Positions 18,282 through 27,402 of a stretch of DNA of 64,000 nt are shown here, piece after piece (within the stretch, counting starts at the first letter, position 1; every line of letters starts with the position of its first letter). Made by a program: the position numbers and the translations under genes. Source of the stretch: Deltaproteobacteria bacterium (GTDB lineage: Bacteria; Desulfobacterota; Binatia; UBA1149; JAJCZL01); the NCBI GenBank assembly GCA_029262415.1, contig JAJCZL010000057.1, positions 112,591 through 176,590 of the forward strand. Reading direction: 5' to 3'. A model generated the notes under the pieces. It saw only the letters and a list, made by a program, of their open reading frames with translations. It searched no databases and was not told the origin of the DNA.

Positions 18282-20254
18282 GGACAAACCGGGCAGGCGA
18301 GCTTGAGGGATTGGCCGACACCGAACTGCAGCATCAGCAGTGCGTCGGTCGCCAGGACCGCTCCGTCACGGTTGACGTCGCACACGCACTGCGCGCAGCT
18401 GCCCGAACCGACCGCAGTGACGAGGCCGAGAAAAGCGTCGGTGGCCGAATTCTTCTCATCTTCGTTGGCGTCGCCACACGCCACGCTGCGAAAGCATACA
18501 TCAGCAGCAAAAAGGCCGTCGGCGAGCCCGGCACCGAAAGAAAAGTCATCCCCCGAAGCACCGCGATCCAACGCGCTTGCCGTCAGGCATTGGTAAACTC
18601 TAGCGCCATCGGCCGCGCCCGCCTCCAACAACAGCGCCGCGATCGCCGCGGTGTGCGGCGCGGCCGCCGAGGTTCCGAAGAAAGGCGAAGGAAAGCCACC
18701 CGCACCGCTGACCGTCACGCCGTCGATTGCGGCGATATCGGGTTTCTGCCGAATCTGCGTCGTCGGGAAGCGCAGCTCGCTCGGTCCCGGCGAACTGTAC
18801 ACGGCGAGATCGTCGAGGCCGTCGTCACCCGAGTTAATAGCCGCAACGGCCATCGCGCCTGGAACCGCCGCGTGTCCGAACAGCGCGCCTCGCGAAACAT
18901 TGTGATCAACGATGCGCCCGGAAACAAAGGTATGGATTTCCAAGCGCCGTACCTCGCCCGCGAAGCGCTGCACCAACGCTTTAACGATCAGCGGATCCGC
19001 CCCGTTGTTGGTAAGCACCAGTCCTTCACGCGAATCCTCGGATCCGGTCTGAAGATCCGCGCTCGATCCGAGCAGGTCGGTAAGGCTTTCGTCGAAAATC
19101 AGAAGATCGTAGTCGTTTGCAGAGGCACCCCACCGATCATCCCATTGCAAGATGATAAACGTCGTCCCGAACGGGGCTATAAGAATGTCGACATCGGTAT
19201 CTCCAGCGCCGAAGTCATGTGCTTCGATGCTACCGACGTCGGCCAGTGTCACGTTTGCAGCCACATAGTCGCCCTCGTAGTGGCCGCGGGCCTGGTTTCC
19301 CGCCGAAGAATGGTAGGAGACGCCGTCGGCGAGCGCGTCGGCAACAGCACCCGCGATCAGACCGTCTTCGAACACCGGCTCATCGAGGAATACCAGGTCG
19401 TCAACGATCACCCGCGCTCCGGCCTGGGCGAGCGCGCGAATAGCGGCCGCCATGTCGAGGCTGGTGCCGGGGCCGTAAAACGCCAGACCGGCACCCGGAG
19501 CGAGGTCGTGCACGATCTCGAGCATCGCTGTGCCCTCGTCGCCCGACCCCGCCTGCAAAACGTTGAGCAAGGGCGGGGCAGGCAAATCGCCGCTAGCCGT
19601 GGCCTCCGCCAAAGAACTGACTCCGTCGCTGATCACCCCGACGACAATCCCGGAACCGTCGGCGCCTAGATGTACGCGCGCAGCTTCGACGTTCATCAGA
19701 GCGTCGCCTTGGCTTCGATGAGTCCCGGTCTGCGCTATCGGGTAGCCCGGCAAGTTGATTGCAGTGACGTACTTGAGTGCTGCAATACGCTCGATGCGGC
19801 CGGGCTCGAGCCAGGCCTGGACGATCCCACGGTCAGAATCGATGAACTCAACTTCGCCACAACCTTCGGCAATCTCCTCGGCAACGCGCGCCGTGTGCTC
19901 GGCGGCCGAGTCGCCTGCGCGCGTACGAACGTATACCTGCACGCGGCCGTCCGCGCGGAACCGGGCACCGCGAACCGTCACCCCTGGGTGGTCCACACCC
20001 GCCGGCCCCCGCTTGGTTTTAATCGCGTCAGTGCTCAAACGCAGCAGCGATGACAGCTTGGCACGCGGTCCGTGCAGCGTTGCCTTGTCCAACGTCGTAG
20101 AGGCGAAGTCTGCCGAAGAACTCAGCTCGATATCGGCAGGCGCACGCATCGGTTCGGCTTGCGCGGCTGCCGTCAGGTTCATTAACACTGCTAAGGCGCC
20201 GAGAGCAGCTGCAGGCTTCGTACATGCGACGCGAATCGGGTGCGGGCTCAACAT
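18278..20254 (-). CDS. Secreted subtilisin-like (S8) protease homologue with dockerin-like tail, paralogue 1
   Basis: A 658-residue protein with an N-terminal signal peptide (hydrophobic AALGALAVLMNLTAAAQA). The S8 fold is shown by VVGVISDG (Asp210), SSAGN (oxyanion Asn320) and FFGTSAAAPHTAAIAALL (nucleophile Ser529). At the place of the catalytic His, where subtilisins have HGTHVAG, the sequence is DEGTAMLEIVHDLAPGA, so Glu240 replaces His, with His249 nearby. The C-terminus (about residues 593-650) has two EF-hand-like repeats, GDANEDEKNSATDAFLGL and CDVNRDGAVLATDALLML, of the dockerin type, with cysteines. ATG 20254 overlaps the stop of the upstream paralogue by 7 bp. Likely secreted; proteolytic activity is unproven. 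Confidence 0.8.
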   Translation of the reverse strand: MLSPHPIRVACTKPAAALGALAVLMNLTAAAQAEPMRAPADIELSSSADFASTTLDKATLHGPRAKLSSLLRLSTDAIKTKRGPAGVDHPGVTVRGARFRADGRVQVYVRTRAGDSAAEHTARVAEEIAEGCGEVEFIDSDRGIVQAWLEPGRIERIAALKYVTAINLPGYPIAQTGTHRSQGDALMNVEAARVHLGADGSGIVVGVISDGVSSLAEATASGDLPAPPLLNVLQAGSGDEGTAMLEIVHDLAPGAGLAFYGPGTSLDMAAAIRALAQAGARVIVDDLVFLDEPVFEDGLIAGAVADALADGVSYHSSAGNQARGHYEGDYVAANVTLADVGSIEAHDFGAGDTDVDILIAPFGTTFIILQWDDRWGASANDYDLLIFDESLTDLLGSSADLQTGSEDSREGLVLTNNGADPLIVKALVQRFAGEVRRLEIHTFVSGRIVDHNVSRGALFGHAAVPGAMAVAAINSGDDGLDDLAVYSSPGPSELRFPTTQIRQKPDIAAIDGVTVSGAGGFPSPFFGTSAAAPHTAAIAALLLEAGAADGARVYQCLTASALDRGASGDDFSFGAGLADGLFAADVCFRSVACGDANEDEKNSATDAFLGLVTAVGSGSCAQCVCDVNRDGAVLATDALLMLQFGVGQSLKLACPVCP

Positions 20255-22263
20255 GCCGGGCACATCAACGGCACGTTCTGGCCGACGCCGATCCGCAACA
20301 GGCGCTGTGCATCGCTTGCCGACACGGCACCGTTGCCATCGATATCACACCTGCAAAGCTCGCACTGGGTGGCGCCTACCGCGGTTCGCAATGCAATCAA
20401 CGCATCAGAAGCGTTGCGGCCACCGTCGCCGTCGGCATCGCCGCAGGGTATGCCGACGCACCCCTCAAAAGATGAGAGCGCATCTGCGCGCCCGGCGCCG
20501 AACACGAAGTCGAACCCGGCAGCGCCGAGGTCGACAGCGCCGGCCTGCAAGCATTGCTTGATCTGACCGGGCCCCGCGCCGAGGCCTTCGATTAAGAGAG
20601 CCGCGATCGCCGCGGTATGCGGCGCAGCAGCAGAGGTTCCGAAGAACGTCGACGGAAACCCGCTCTGACCGCTTACCGCGACACCGTCAACCGCAACGAG
20701 TTCGGGCTTGTCCCTGCTCTGTACACTCGGAAAGTCGATCCGTGAGGGTCCGCGCGAACTGAAGAACTCGATCGAGTCGTTGCCCGGGTCGCTCGCGTTC
20801 ACCGCGCCGACCGCGACGACACCCTCGGCGGCTGGGTGGCCGAAGATCGACCCCTGCAATACCGCATGTTCTTCCACTACAGCGCCGAGAACGAACATGC
20901 GCAGGTCGGGGAAGCTTCCCGCCGTTCGCTCGATGGTAACCTCGGCCGACAGCGACCCGCCTCCGTTGTTGGTGACGGCAACGACTTCGATCGGGTCGCC
21001 GTCGCCGTTCTGGATCGTACGGCTCGCACCGAGCTCGGTGGTGAGGTCAGACCCGAGAACCACGAGATCATAGTTGGTAGACGCGCTTCCGAACGGTTCG
21101 GCCCACTGAAGAACGACGAAGGCTGTGTCGCCCACCCCTATGCGAATCCGCATTGTATCGTCGCCTGCGGCGAACTGATGGCGCTCGCCGGGACCCAGGC
21201 CGGGTGATGCAAAGGCGGAAAGATAGTGCTCGCGCGCCTCGTTGCCCGCTGCGCTGTGGTAAGACACACCGCGCGTCACCACTTCGGATACCTTGCGCGC
21301 GATCGGACCGTCTTCGAAATAAGGCTGCAAGAAGAACCCGAGGTCGTCGATAATCACGTCGCACCCGGCTTGAGTGGTAAGCCACTCGATACCGTTTTCC
21401 ATGTCGAGGTCGGTGACTGCTCCGTAAAACGCCAGGTTCGCGCCCGGAGCTAGATCGTGAACGATCTCGAGTATGGCCGTGCCTTCGTCGGTTCCCGGCG
21501 GGTTGGCACCGATCATGATCTGCGAGGAATGCGGGAGATCGCCGGCGGCAAATGCACCGTTGAGCGAAGCCAGGCTTGCAGAGTCGGAGATAACGCCAAC
21601 GGTGACGCCGCTGCCGTCGAGCCCTTGCTGCGAACGCAGGTCGGCGGCGAGAAGAATCGCGTCGCCTGCACTCAGCGCGCTGCCGACGCGTGTGACCGCG
21701 TAGTCGGGCACCCCTAGCGCAGCAACCTCGTCGAGTCCGGCAAGATCTGCGATGCGGTCGATCGCGACCCACGCCTGGACACGACCTTGCTCTGGGTCGA
21801 TGTGCTCGACCTTCAAACCGATCCCGAACGACGCGGCGAGCATCTGATCGACAGCGCTCGGTTGCGGTGAAGCAACGCCGGCGAGGTTTGCGCCGGCAGC
21901 CGCGGCAACGGTCAAATAGACCTGCACGCTCCCATCTTCGGCGATGCGCGCCTTGCCCGGTTCGGGCGCCGGGATGCGTGCGGCTGGGTCTTGGTACCAC
22001 GAAAGCAGCCGTCCCACCCCTGCACCGGCGGCTGCCGAAGCGGCCGGCGTGCCTACGCCAAACGCCTCAGCAGCACTCAACAGGCGAGGGTCGATTTTCA
22101 GGCGCGCACTATCGGCGCGGACGGGGGGAGGCCTGAAAGCCGCCGGTCGGACGCCGGCGGGGCGCCGCGTCGGCCGACGCTCGGCATACACCTGTGTAGC
22201 GGCGACAACCAGCGCTAAGCCCACGCCTAAGAAGGCGATAATGCGGGTGAATCGTCGCTGCAT
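20248..22263 (-). CDS. Secreted subtilisin-like (S8) protease homologue with dockerin-like tail, paralogue 2
   Basis: A 671-residue protein with signal peptide (RIIAFLGVGLALVVAATQVYA). It is a tandem paralogue of the next gene: VTVGVISD (Asp227), DEGTAILEIVHDLAPGA (Glu260 at the catalytic His position, His269 nearby), SAAGN (Asn341) and FFGTSAAAPHTAAIAALL (Ser544). An Ala/Arg-rich segment (residues 29-100) precedes the domain. The C-terminal 65 residues carry two dockerin-like calcium repeats (GDADGDGGRNASDALIAL and CDIDGNGAVSASDAQRLL) with several cysteines. The ATG at 22263 is preferred to upstream in-frame codons because it begins the signal peptide. First gene of a two-gene operon. Confidence 0.8.
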   Translation of the reverse strand: MQRRFTRIIAFLGVGLALVVAATQVYAERRPTRRPAGVRPAAFRPPPVRADSARLKIDPRLLSAAEAFGVGTPAASAAAGAGVGRLLSWYQDPAARIPAPEPGKARIAEDGSVQVYLTVAAAAGANLAGVASPQPSAVDQMLAASFGIGLKVEHIDPEQGRVQAWVAIDRIADLAGLDEVAALGVPDYAVTRVGSALSAGDAILLAADLRSQQGLDGSGVTVGVISDSASLASLNGAFAAGDLPHSSQIMIGANPPGTDEGTAILEIVHDLAPGANLAFYGAVTDLDMENGIEWLTTQAGCDVIIDDLGFFLQPYFEDGPIARKVSEVVTRGVSYHSAAGNEAREHYLSAFASPGLGPGERHQFAAGDDTMRIRIGVGDTAFVVLQWAEPFGSASTNYDLVVLGSDLTTELGASRTIQNGDGDPIEVVAVTNNGGGSLSAEVTIERTAGSFPDLRMFVLGAVVEEHAVLQGSIFGHPAAEGVVAVGAVNASDPGNDSIEFFSSRGPSRIDFPSVQSRDKPELVAVDGVAVSGQSGFPSTFFGTSAAAPHTAAIAALLIEGLGAGPGQIKQCLQAGAVDLGAAGFDFVFGAGRADALSSFEGCVGIPCGDADGDGGRNASDALIALRTAVGATQCELCRCDIDGNGAVSASDAQRLLRIGVGQNVPLMCPAC

Positions 22264-22382
22264 TACATTCAAGTCCAGACTCCACCCAACATCTAAGGTC
22301 AAGCAAACACCCGGAAGTGCCTACTGGTCAAGTGCACGGCCCCTAGGCTATGGTACGTCCGTAGACCCGGAGGCTGCGTTCA

Positions 22383-23123
22383 ATGACCCCAAAGACGAGA
22401 CTCGCGCTACTGACCACCATCGCAATCGCTGCCACAACGGGCAGCGCCTCGGCCGTAGACGCGTCGCGCGGGGAACTCGAAGCCTTCCTGGATCGCGCCC
22501 AACGCATGGGCACGCTGACGTTGCCGGTGCGTGCTGATATCATCATTACCCGCAACGACAAGAGCCAAGACCACGGGATTCTCATCATCGACCCGCGTGA
22601 GCCCGGCCGGCAGTTCATCCAAATACAGTCCCGTGGCTGGCGCTCGTTGATGCCGCTCGGTTGGAGCGACGGACAGGTCGTCAAAACCGGAGACGGCAGA
22701 CCGGAACGCATGCGCGCCGACGAACCGATCGCCGGCACCGATCTACGCCCGATGGAGATGTTCCCGTTTTGGGCCGAGAACTTCCAGACCGCGTTTGTCT
22801 CAGACGACACGCGCCTAGATACGACAATCAGTCTGTACGCAAAAGATGGTGCGCCCTACAGCCTCTACGTCATCACCTTCGACAAGGCCAAGATCGTTCC
22901 ACTTACGACCAAGTACTACCGCGACGATTTCAAAACCATGGTGCGCCTGCGCGAGAACTCCGACTACACGATGGTGGGCTCGCGGCCGATGCCGCAAAAG
23001 ATCGTCATCCGCGACTACGCGGAGAACACCTCGACGACTTTCGAGCTGAAATGGAAGCTGCTCGAAAACGTCCCCGAGGGCCTGACCGGCAAAGATACCT
23101 TCTGGAGAATACGGGTCGACTAG
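22383..23123 (+). CDS. Outer-membrane lipoprotein-sorting (LolA-like) protein
   Basis: A 246-residue protein with a signal peptide (LALLTTIAIAATTGSASA) and the beta-rich fold of the LolA-like sorting-protein family (PF17131). Typical features are the alternating pattern ADIIITRNDKSQDHGILI, the tryptophan-rich FPFWAENFQ region and repeated strands such as YSLYVITFD and IVIRDYAENTSTTFELKW. Family members bind lipid or lipoprotein and are often encoded beside RND exporters; none is seen here. A good ribosome site (GGAGG, 9 nt before ATG) supports the start. It is divergent from the protease pair, sharing a 119-bp upstream region. Confidence 0.75.
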   Translation: MTPKTRLALLTTIAIAATTGSASAVDASRGELEAFLDRAQRMGTLTLPVRADIIITRNDKSQDHGILIIDPREPGRQFIQIQSRGWRSLMPLGWSDGQVVKTGDGRPERMRADEPIAGTDLRPMEMFPFWAENFQTAFVSDDTRLDTTISLYAKDGAPYSLYVITFDKAKIVPLTTKYYRDDFKTMVRLRENSDYTMVGSRPMPQKIVIRDYAENTSTTFELKWKLLENVPEGLTGKDTFWRIRVD

Positions 23124-23198
23124 GGGCAGTCCAGCACACTGCGGTCGGCGCTGACCGCGGTGACGAGAATGCGCCGTGCGTCGCTCGCCACGGGCTCT

Positions 23199-24008
23199 CT
23201 AGAAAGTCCACGAGTCGCCTTTTCCGGCTGCCCTCAGGATCAAAGCTGCAGCCGAAGCAGCACCAAACCCGTTGTCGATGTTGACGACGGTGACGCCTGC
23301 CGAGCAGGTGTTCATCATTCCGAGGAGCGCCGCCAGGCCGCCGAATGCCGCTCCGTAGCCGACGCTGGTCGGCACCGCGATAACCGGCATGTCGACCAAA
23401 CCGCCAACCACGCTCGGCAAAGCACCCTCCATACCCGCGACCACTATCGCAACGATCGCCCCGGAGATCTCCTCGGCGCTGGCGAGCAGCCGGTGAATTC
23501 CGGCCACGCCGACGTCGTTGAACCGTAACACCTCGATATCCATGAAGGTCAGCGTTTCGACGGCTTCCTGCGCGACCGCTTGGTCGGAAGTACCGGCCGA
23601 AATGACCGCGACCGGCCCGCGCTTCTTCGTTGCCGCCTCGATCCGCGAGATGCGGGCGACGCGGGCGAGTTCATTGTAGTTCCAGTCGTGCGCGACTTTT
23701 TTGATCGCCCTGTAAACCACTGCCGCTTTGTCGGCGTCGAGCCGCGTCGCGAGCACCCCCTGTCCGGCATCGATCAACGTGGCGGCAATCTCCGCGATCT
23801 GCTCGGCCGTTTTGCCTTCGCAAAACACCGCTTCCGGGGTACCCGAGCGCAGTTCGCGGTGATGGTCGACACGCGCAAACTCCAGATTCGTAAACGGCAG
23901 ACGCTTCAACGCACCAAGTGCGTCGCCGACAGCGGTCTTACCCGAGGCAACCTCCTCGAGCAGGCCTGCAATGCCCGCGGGGGTTAGCGATCGATGGTGT
24001 TTCGCCAT
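23199..24008 (-). CDS. larB: Nickel-pincer cofactor biosynthesis carboxylase LarB
   Basis: A 269-residue protein of the AIR-carboxylase-like family. The PurE-like domain runs from [19 protein letters not shown] to [19 protein letters not shown], with the conserved [19 protein letters not shown] near the end. LarB carboxylates nicotinic acid adenine dinucleotide and hydrolyses it, the first step of the nickel-pincer cofactor of lactate racemase-type enzymes. LarC, LarE and LarA are not in the window. The ATG lies 1 bp after the stop of thiL, so the two form an operon. The 75 bp behind it, up to the LolA-like stop, hold nothing recognised. Confidence 0.85.
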   Translation of the reverse strand: MAKHHRSLTPAGIAGLLEEVASGKTAVGDALGALKRLPFTNLEFARVDHHRELRSGTPEAVFCEGKTAEQIAEIAATLIDAGQGVLATRLDADKAAVVYRAIKKVAHDWNYNELARVARISRIEAATKKRGPVAVISAGTSDQAVAQEAVETLTFMDIEVLRFNDVGVAGIHRLLASAEEISGAIVAIVVAGMEGALPSVVGGLVDMPVIAVPTSVGYGAAFGGLAALLGMMNTCSAGVTVVNIDNGFGAASAAALILRAAGKGDSWTF

Positions 24009-24009
24009 G

Positions 24010-24999
24010 TCAGAAGTGCGTGAACCCGCCGGTCAGTTCTTGGCCGTTGTCGTCAGTGACGCCGGCGCGGCCAGGTTCGGCCACCATGTCACCGACACGT
24101 GTCAACGTGCAACCCGCAGCCGCAGCGGCGCGTTGAAGTGGGCCCGCCGCACTGTGCGGAGCGGTCACGATCAACTCGTAGTCCTCGCCTCCCGCGAGCG
24201 CGTAACGGTACGGATCGGTAGTCGCGGTGCGCAACGCGCGCGAAACCGGCAGCAACGCGGTATCGATACGCGCGGACAGACCGGAGGCGCGGCAAACATG
24301 GCCGAGGTCTTGCGCAAACCCGTCGGATACATCGATCATCGCACCGACGGCGCTGATCCGCGCAAACCGTCTTCCCGCTTCGAGCCGCAACGGCGGCGTC
24401 TGATACGCGCGAACCAAAACACCTTTGCGCAACCCTCCTCGCAGTGCTTCAACCCCGGCCGCTACGTCGCCGAGCGTCCCGGTCACGAATACCGAATGCC
24501 CCGCCTTCGCATGCGAGCGTAGCCGCTGCTTGATCGGTGCATCACCGAACACGGTGCACGTAATCGACAGTTCGCGCGCGCGGGTAATGTTGCCTCCGGC
24601 CAGTGCCACCCCGGCTTCGGCGGCATCGCGCACCGCTCCGCGCATTACCGCCAAGCCCTCGGCGTAGGCCTCAGGCAGTGCCAACGCGACGGTGAAAGCC
24701 GACGCCCGGCCACCCATAGCCGCAACGTCGGACACCGCCGCTCGAAACGCGCGGCGCCCAAGCGCGGCCGGGCTGAGCCAGTCTGCCTCGAAGTGAACGC
24801 CCTGCACCATGGCGTCGGTGGTCACCAACGTCCGCGTCGTGGTACGCAGCACGGCTGCGTCGTCGCCGATTCCGACAACGACCGCGCGCTTTGCGGCCGC
24901 CGGTTTTCGCAATCGCGCGCTCTCGGCGCCGACCATTCGCTCGATCGCCGCTATCAACGCGAACTCTCCTTTACCACTATCTGCTTGCATCGCGCCCAT
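24010..24999 (-). CDS. thiL: Thiamine-monophosphate kinase
   Basis: A 329-residue enzyme that phosphorylates thiamine monophosphate to thiamine diphosphate. Conserved blocks are GEFALIAAIER, GIGDDAAVL (Mg-ATP binding), TTDAMVQGVHFE, GGNITRARELSITCTVFG, IDVSDGFAQDLGH and AGGEDYELIVTAP. Length and order match the PurM-like ThiL family. No thiamine riboswitch was seen in the 180 bp upstream (25000-25179), which also has no gene. Followed by larB in the same operon. Confidence 0.95.
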   Translation of the reverse strand: MGAMQADSGKGEFALIAAIERMVGAESARLRKPAAAKRAVVVGIGDDAAVLRTTTRTLVTTDAMVQGVHFEADWLSPAALGRRAFRAAVSDVAAMGGRASAFTVALALPEAYAEGLAVMRGAVRDAAEAGVALAGGNITRARELSITCTVFGDAPIKQRLRSHAKAGHSVFVTGTLGDVAAGVEALRGGLRKGVLVRAYQTPPLRLEAGRRFARISAVGAMIDVSDGFAQDLGHVCRASGLSARIDTALLPVSRALRTATTDPYRYALAGGEDYELIVTAPHSAAGPLQRAAAAAGCTLTRVGDMVAEPGRAGVTDDNGQELTGGFTHF

Positions 25000-25179
25000 C
25001 TTAGTCGCAACGCCGAGGCTTGCCAGCCGGGTACAGTTCTAATTGATGCGTCTGCGACTCCAGGCGCAGCCCACAGCCGCCGGGGAAACGAGTTGTTCGC
25101 ACAGCGCACGGTTCCGCGGAGGGCCGGGTCACGCTATGCTCTCAGCGTCGGACAGGCGACGGCGAGAGCGTAATTACCA

Positions 25180-27378
25180 GTGACCCGGCTCAGACTCCCA
25201 CTCATTGGTCTCGGTTTGTCGATGCTCGTCGCGGCGGTTTTTGTGCCGGTCGAAAGCAACCCGAACGGTGGCTACACACTCGAGGGGTGGCTGCTTGCCG
25301 TCTGCGGTGTCGCGGTCGCAGTCTCGGCGGTCGGAATCGGCACGCCTTGGGCCCGCGCCGCTGCGCTGAGCGGCTTGTTCATCGCGGCGTCGGCAGCGAA
25401 ACTCACCCTGACAACGCCGCACTGGCTGAGTTCCCTCGACTTGCGGCCCGCCGCCCTGGTGCCGGCACCGGCGCAGATCAGCGTGCTCTTGCTGATCGTC
25501 CAGGCGCTGGTGGTCGCGATACTCGCCCGGCGCGAAAGGCACGTGCTGACGGCAGCGGCGCGAGCTGTACTCACGCCTGCAACATTGGCCGCGAGCGGCT
25601 TCATCGTCGCCGCATCGTTCGCGCACCTCAGCCCTTTTTGCGGCCGGCCCGAGCAGGCACACGGCGGCCTAGTCGCTTGGACGGCGCTGCTCGCAGCAAC
25701 CTCATCACTGGCGGGATTGGCGGTCTTGCATCTTGCGTTGATCATCCGGCTGGTTCCCGTGCCGGCTCTCCAAGCACCAGCCGATGCTCTACGACGACTC
25801 CTTTCGATGCCCGGCCAGTCGCGCGACACAGCATTGGATCGTCGGCTGCCGTGGTTGCTGTCACTTTTGGTCTTCGCGGCGACGGCGTTCGTATCGATCT
25901 GGATACTCGACGCCACCCCGCATATCGAGGATGAAGTCGGCTACTGGTTCCAAGCCCACCACTTTGCACGCGGCGCCCTGTGGGTGCCGGCGCCACCCGT
26001 GCCCGCCGCGTTCGAATACTATTTATTCGAAGTCGTGGACGGTAAGTGGTTCACCGCACTCAACCCCGGGTGGGCGGCGTTGCTGTCGGTCGGGGTGATT
26101 GCCGGTGTACCGTTTCTCGTCAATCCGCTGCTGGCGGCGGTCACGGTTATCGTTGCGCACGCGCTCACCCGGCGCCTCTCAGACACCGGCAGCGCCCACG
26201 CGCTCACGATCCTACTCGCTTGCTCGCCATGGTTCCTGTTCATCTCCGGTTCGCTGATGACACAGCCCCTCGCGTTGTTGCTCGCACTGTTCGCCGCTCT
26301 GCAACTCATGCGTTCGGCCGGCGAATCCACCACCCCGAGAGCGGCTGCAGCCGTTGCCGCCACAGCCGGACTGGCTGTGGGCTTGCTACTTCTGGTTCGA
26401 CCCCTGGATGCGCTGATCACCGCAGCGGTATTGGCAACCGCTGCGCTTTTCTCCGATCGCTTTCGCATCAGCCGGGTCTCGCGCCTTGCAAGTATCGCCG
26501 GTGGACTCGCCACTTCAGCTTTGTTGTTCGCATACAATGCGGTGATTACGGGGAGTGCACTGGTGTTCCCCGTCAACGCATACTTTGACAAACTGTGGCA
26601 TCCGGGCGCGAATCGCTTCGGGTTCGGCGCAAACATCGGGCCTGATGAAGACTGGGGCGTACTCGACCCCTTGTTCGGTCACGGCCCCATCGACGTCGTC
26701 CTCAACACCAACCAAAACCTTGCCACCCTGAACCTGGAGCTTCTCGGCTGGCCGATGGGATCGCTGTTGATCGTCGCGTTGTTCCTGCGCCACCCGCGCG
26801 TACGCGCAGCCGATTGGGGGATGCTCGCCGTTATTGCAACCGTGATCGCCGCCCATTCATTGTACTGGTTCAGCGGCGGCCCCGACTACGGCCCGCGTTA
26901 CTGGTACTTGGCGCTGATCCCGCTGCTCTGGTTGGCGGTGCGTGGCCTCCAAGCCGGCACCGAAGCCTTGGAGGGGGCGGCACCGGGCGGCAGCTGGCAG
27001 ATGCGCGTCGGTGCGGCCGCCGCTGTGCTGGTCTTCTGCGGCTCGCTGACTACCTTCGCGTCTTGGCGTGCGGTTGGAAAGTACCCCCACTATCGAGGCT
27101 ACAACAGCGACTACCGCGGCATGATCGAGCAAGGCGACCTCGGACCTGCTCTGGTCTTGATCCACAGCCGTGACGAAGAAGACTACGGCTCCGCACTGGC
27201 GAGAAACGACCCCTTTCTAGGCGCAGAAAGCCCGGTTTTCGCGCTGGATCTCGGCGCCGAGACAAACGAAGCCTTGATCGCGGCGTTCCCCGGCCGCGAG
27301 GTCGTTTACGTGCAGGGGCGGTCGGTGACCGGATCGACGGCCAAGCGCGTCGACGCACCGAGCCTTGTTACCCGCTAA
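25180..27378 (+). CDS. Polytopic GT-C-type membrane protein
   Basis: A 732-residue integral membrane protein starting at GTG 25180, with about twelve or more hydrophobic segments. The loop HIEDEVGYWFQAHHFARG contains the acidic residues typical of the first periplasmic loop of ArnT/PMT-like GT-C enzymes, and a soluble C-terminal part follows (ALVLIHSRDEEDYGSAL). Functions of this subfamily are poorly known; transfer of a polyprenyl-phosphate-linked sugar in the periplasm is inferred. The next gene follows after 24 bp in the same direction, so they probably form an operon. There are no other glycan genes beside it. Confidence 0.6.
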   Translation: MTRLRLPLIGLGLSMLVAAVFVPVESNPNGGYTLEGWLLAVCGVAVAVSAVGIGTPWARAAALSGLFIAASAAKLTLTTPHWLSSLDLRPAALVPAPAQISVLLLIVQALVVAILARRERHVLTAAARAVLTPATLAASGFIVAASFAHLSPFCGRPEQAHGGLVAWTALLAATSSLAGLAVLHLALIIRLVPVPALQAPADALRRLLSMPGQSRDTALDRRLPWLLSLLVFAATAFVSIWILDATPHIEDEVGYWFQAHHFARGALWVPAPPVPAAFEYYLFEVVDGKWFTALNPGWAALLSVGVIAGVPFLVNPLLAAVTVIVAHALTRRLSDTGSAHALTILLACSPWFLFISGSLMTQPLALLLALFAALQLMRSAGESTTPRAAAAVAATAGLAVGLLLLVRPLDALITAAVLATAALFSDRFRISRVSRLASIAGGLATSALLFAYNAVITGSALVFPVNAYFDKLWHPGANRFGFGANIGPDEDWGVLDPLFGHGPIDVVLNTNQNLATLNLELLGWPMGSLLIVALFLRHPRVRAADWGMLAVIATVIAAHSLYWFSGGPDYGPRYWYLALIPLLWLAVRGLQAGTEALEGAAPGGSWQMRVGAAAAVLVFCGSLTTFASWRAVGKYPHYRGYNSDYRGMIEQGDLGPALVLIHSRDEEDYGSALARNDPFLGAESPVFALDLGAETNEALIAAFPGREVVYVQGRSVTGSTAKRVDAPSLVTR

Positions 27379-27402
27379 CGAGACGGGTATGCCAATGTTC
27401 TG

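Noticed and set aside
20248..22263. Sedolisin (S53) protease
   Set aside because: Although a Glu stands at the His position, the order of motifs and the GTSAAAPH nucleophile block are of the S8 subtilisin type.
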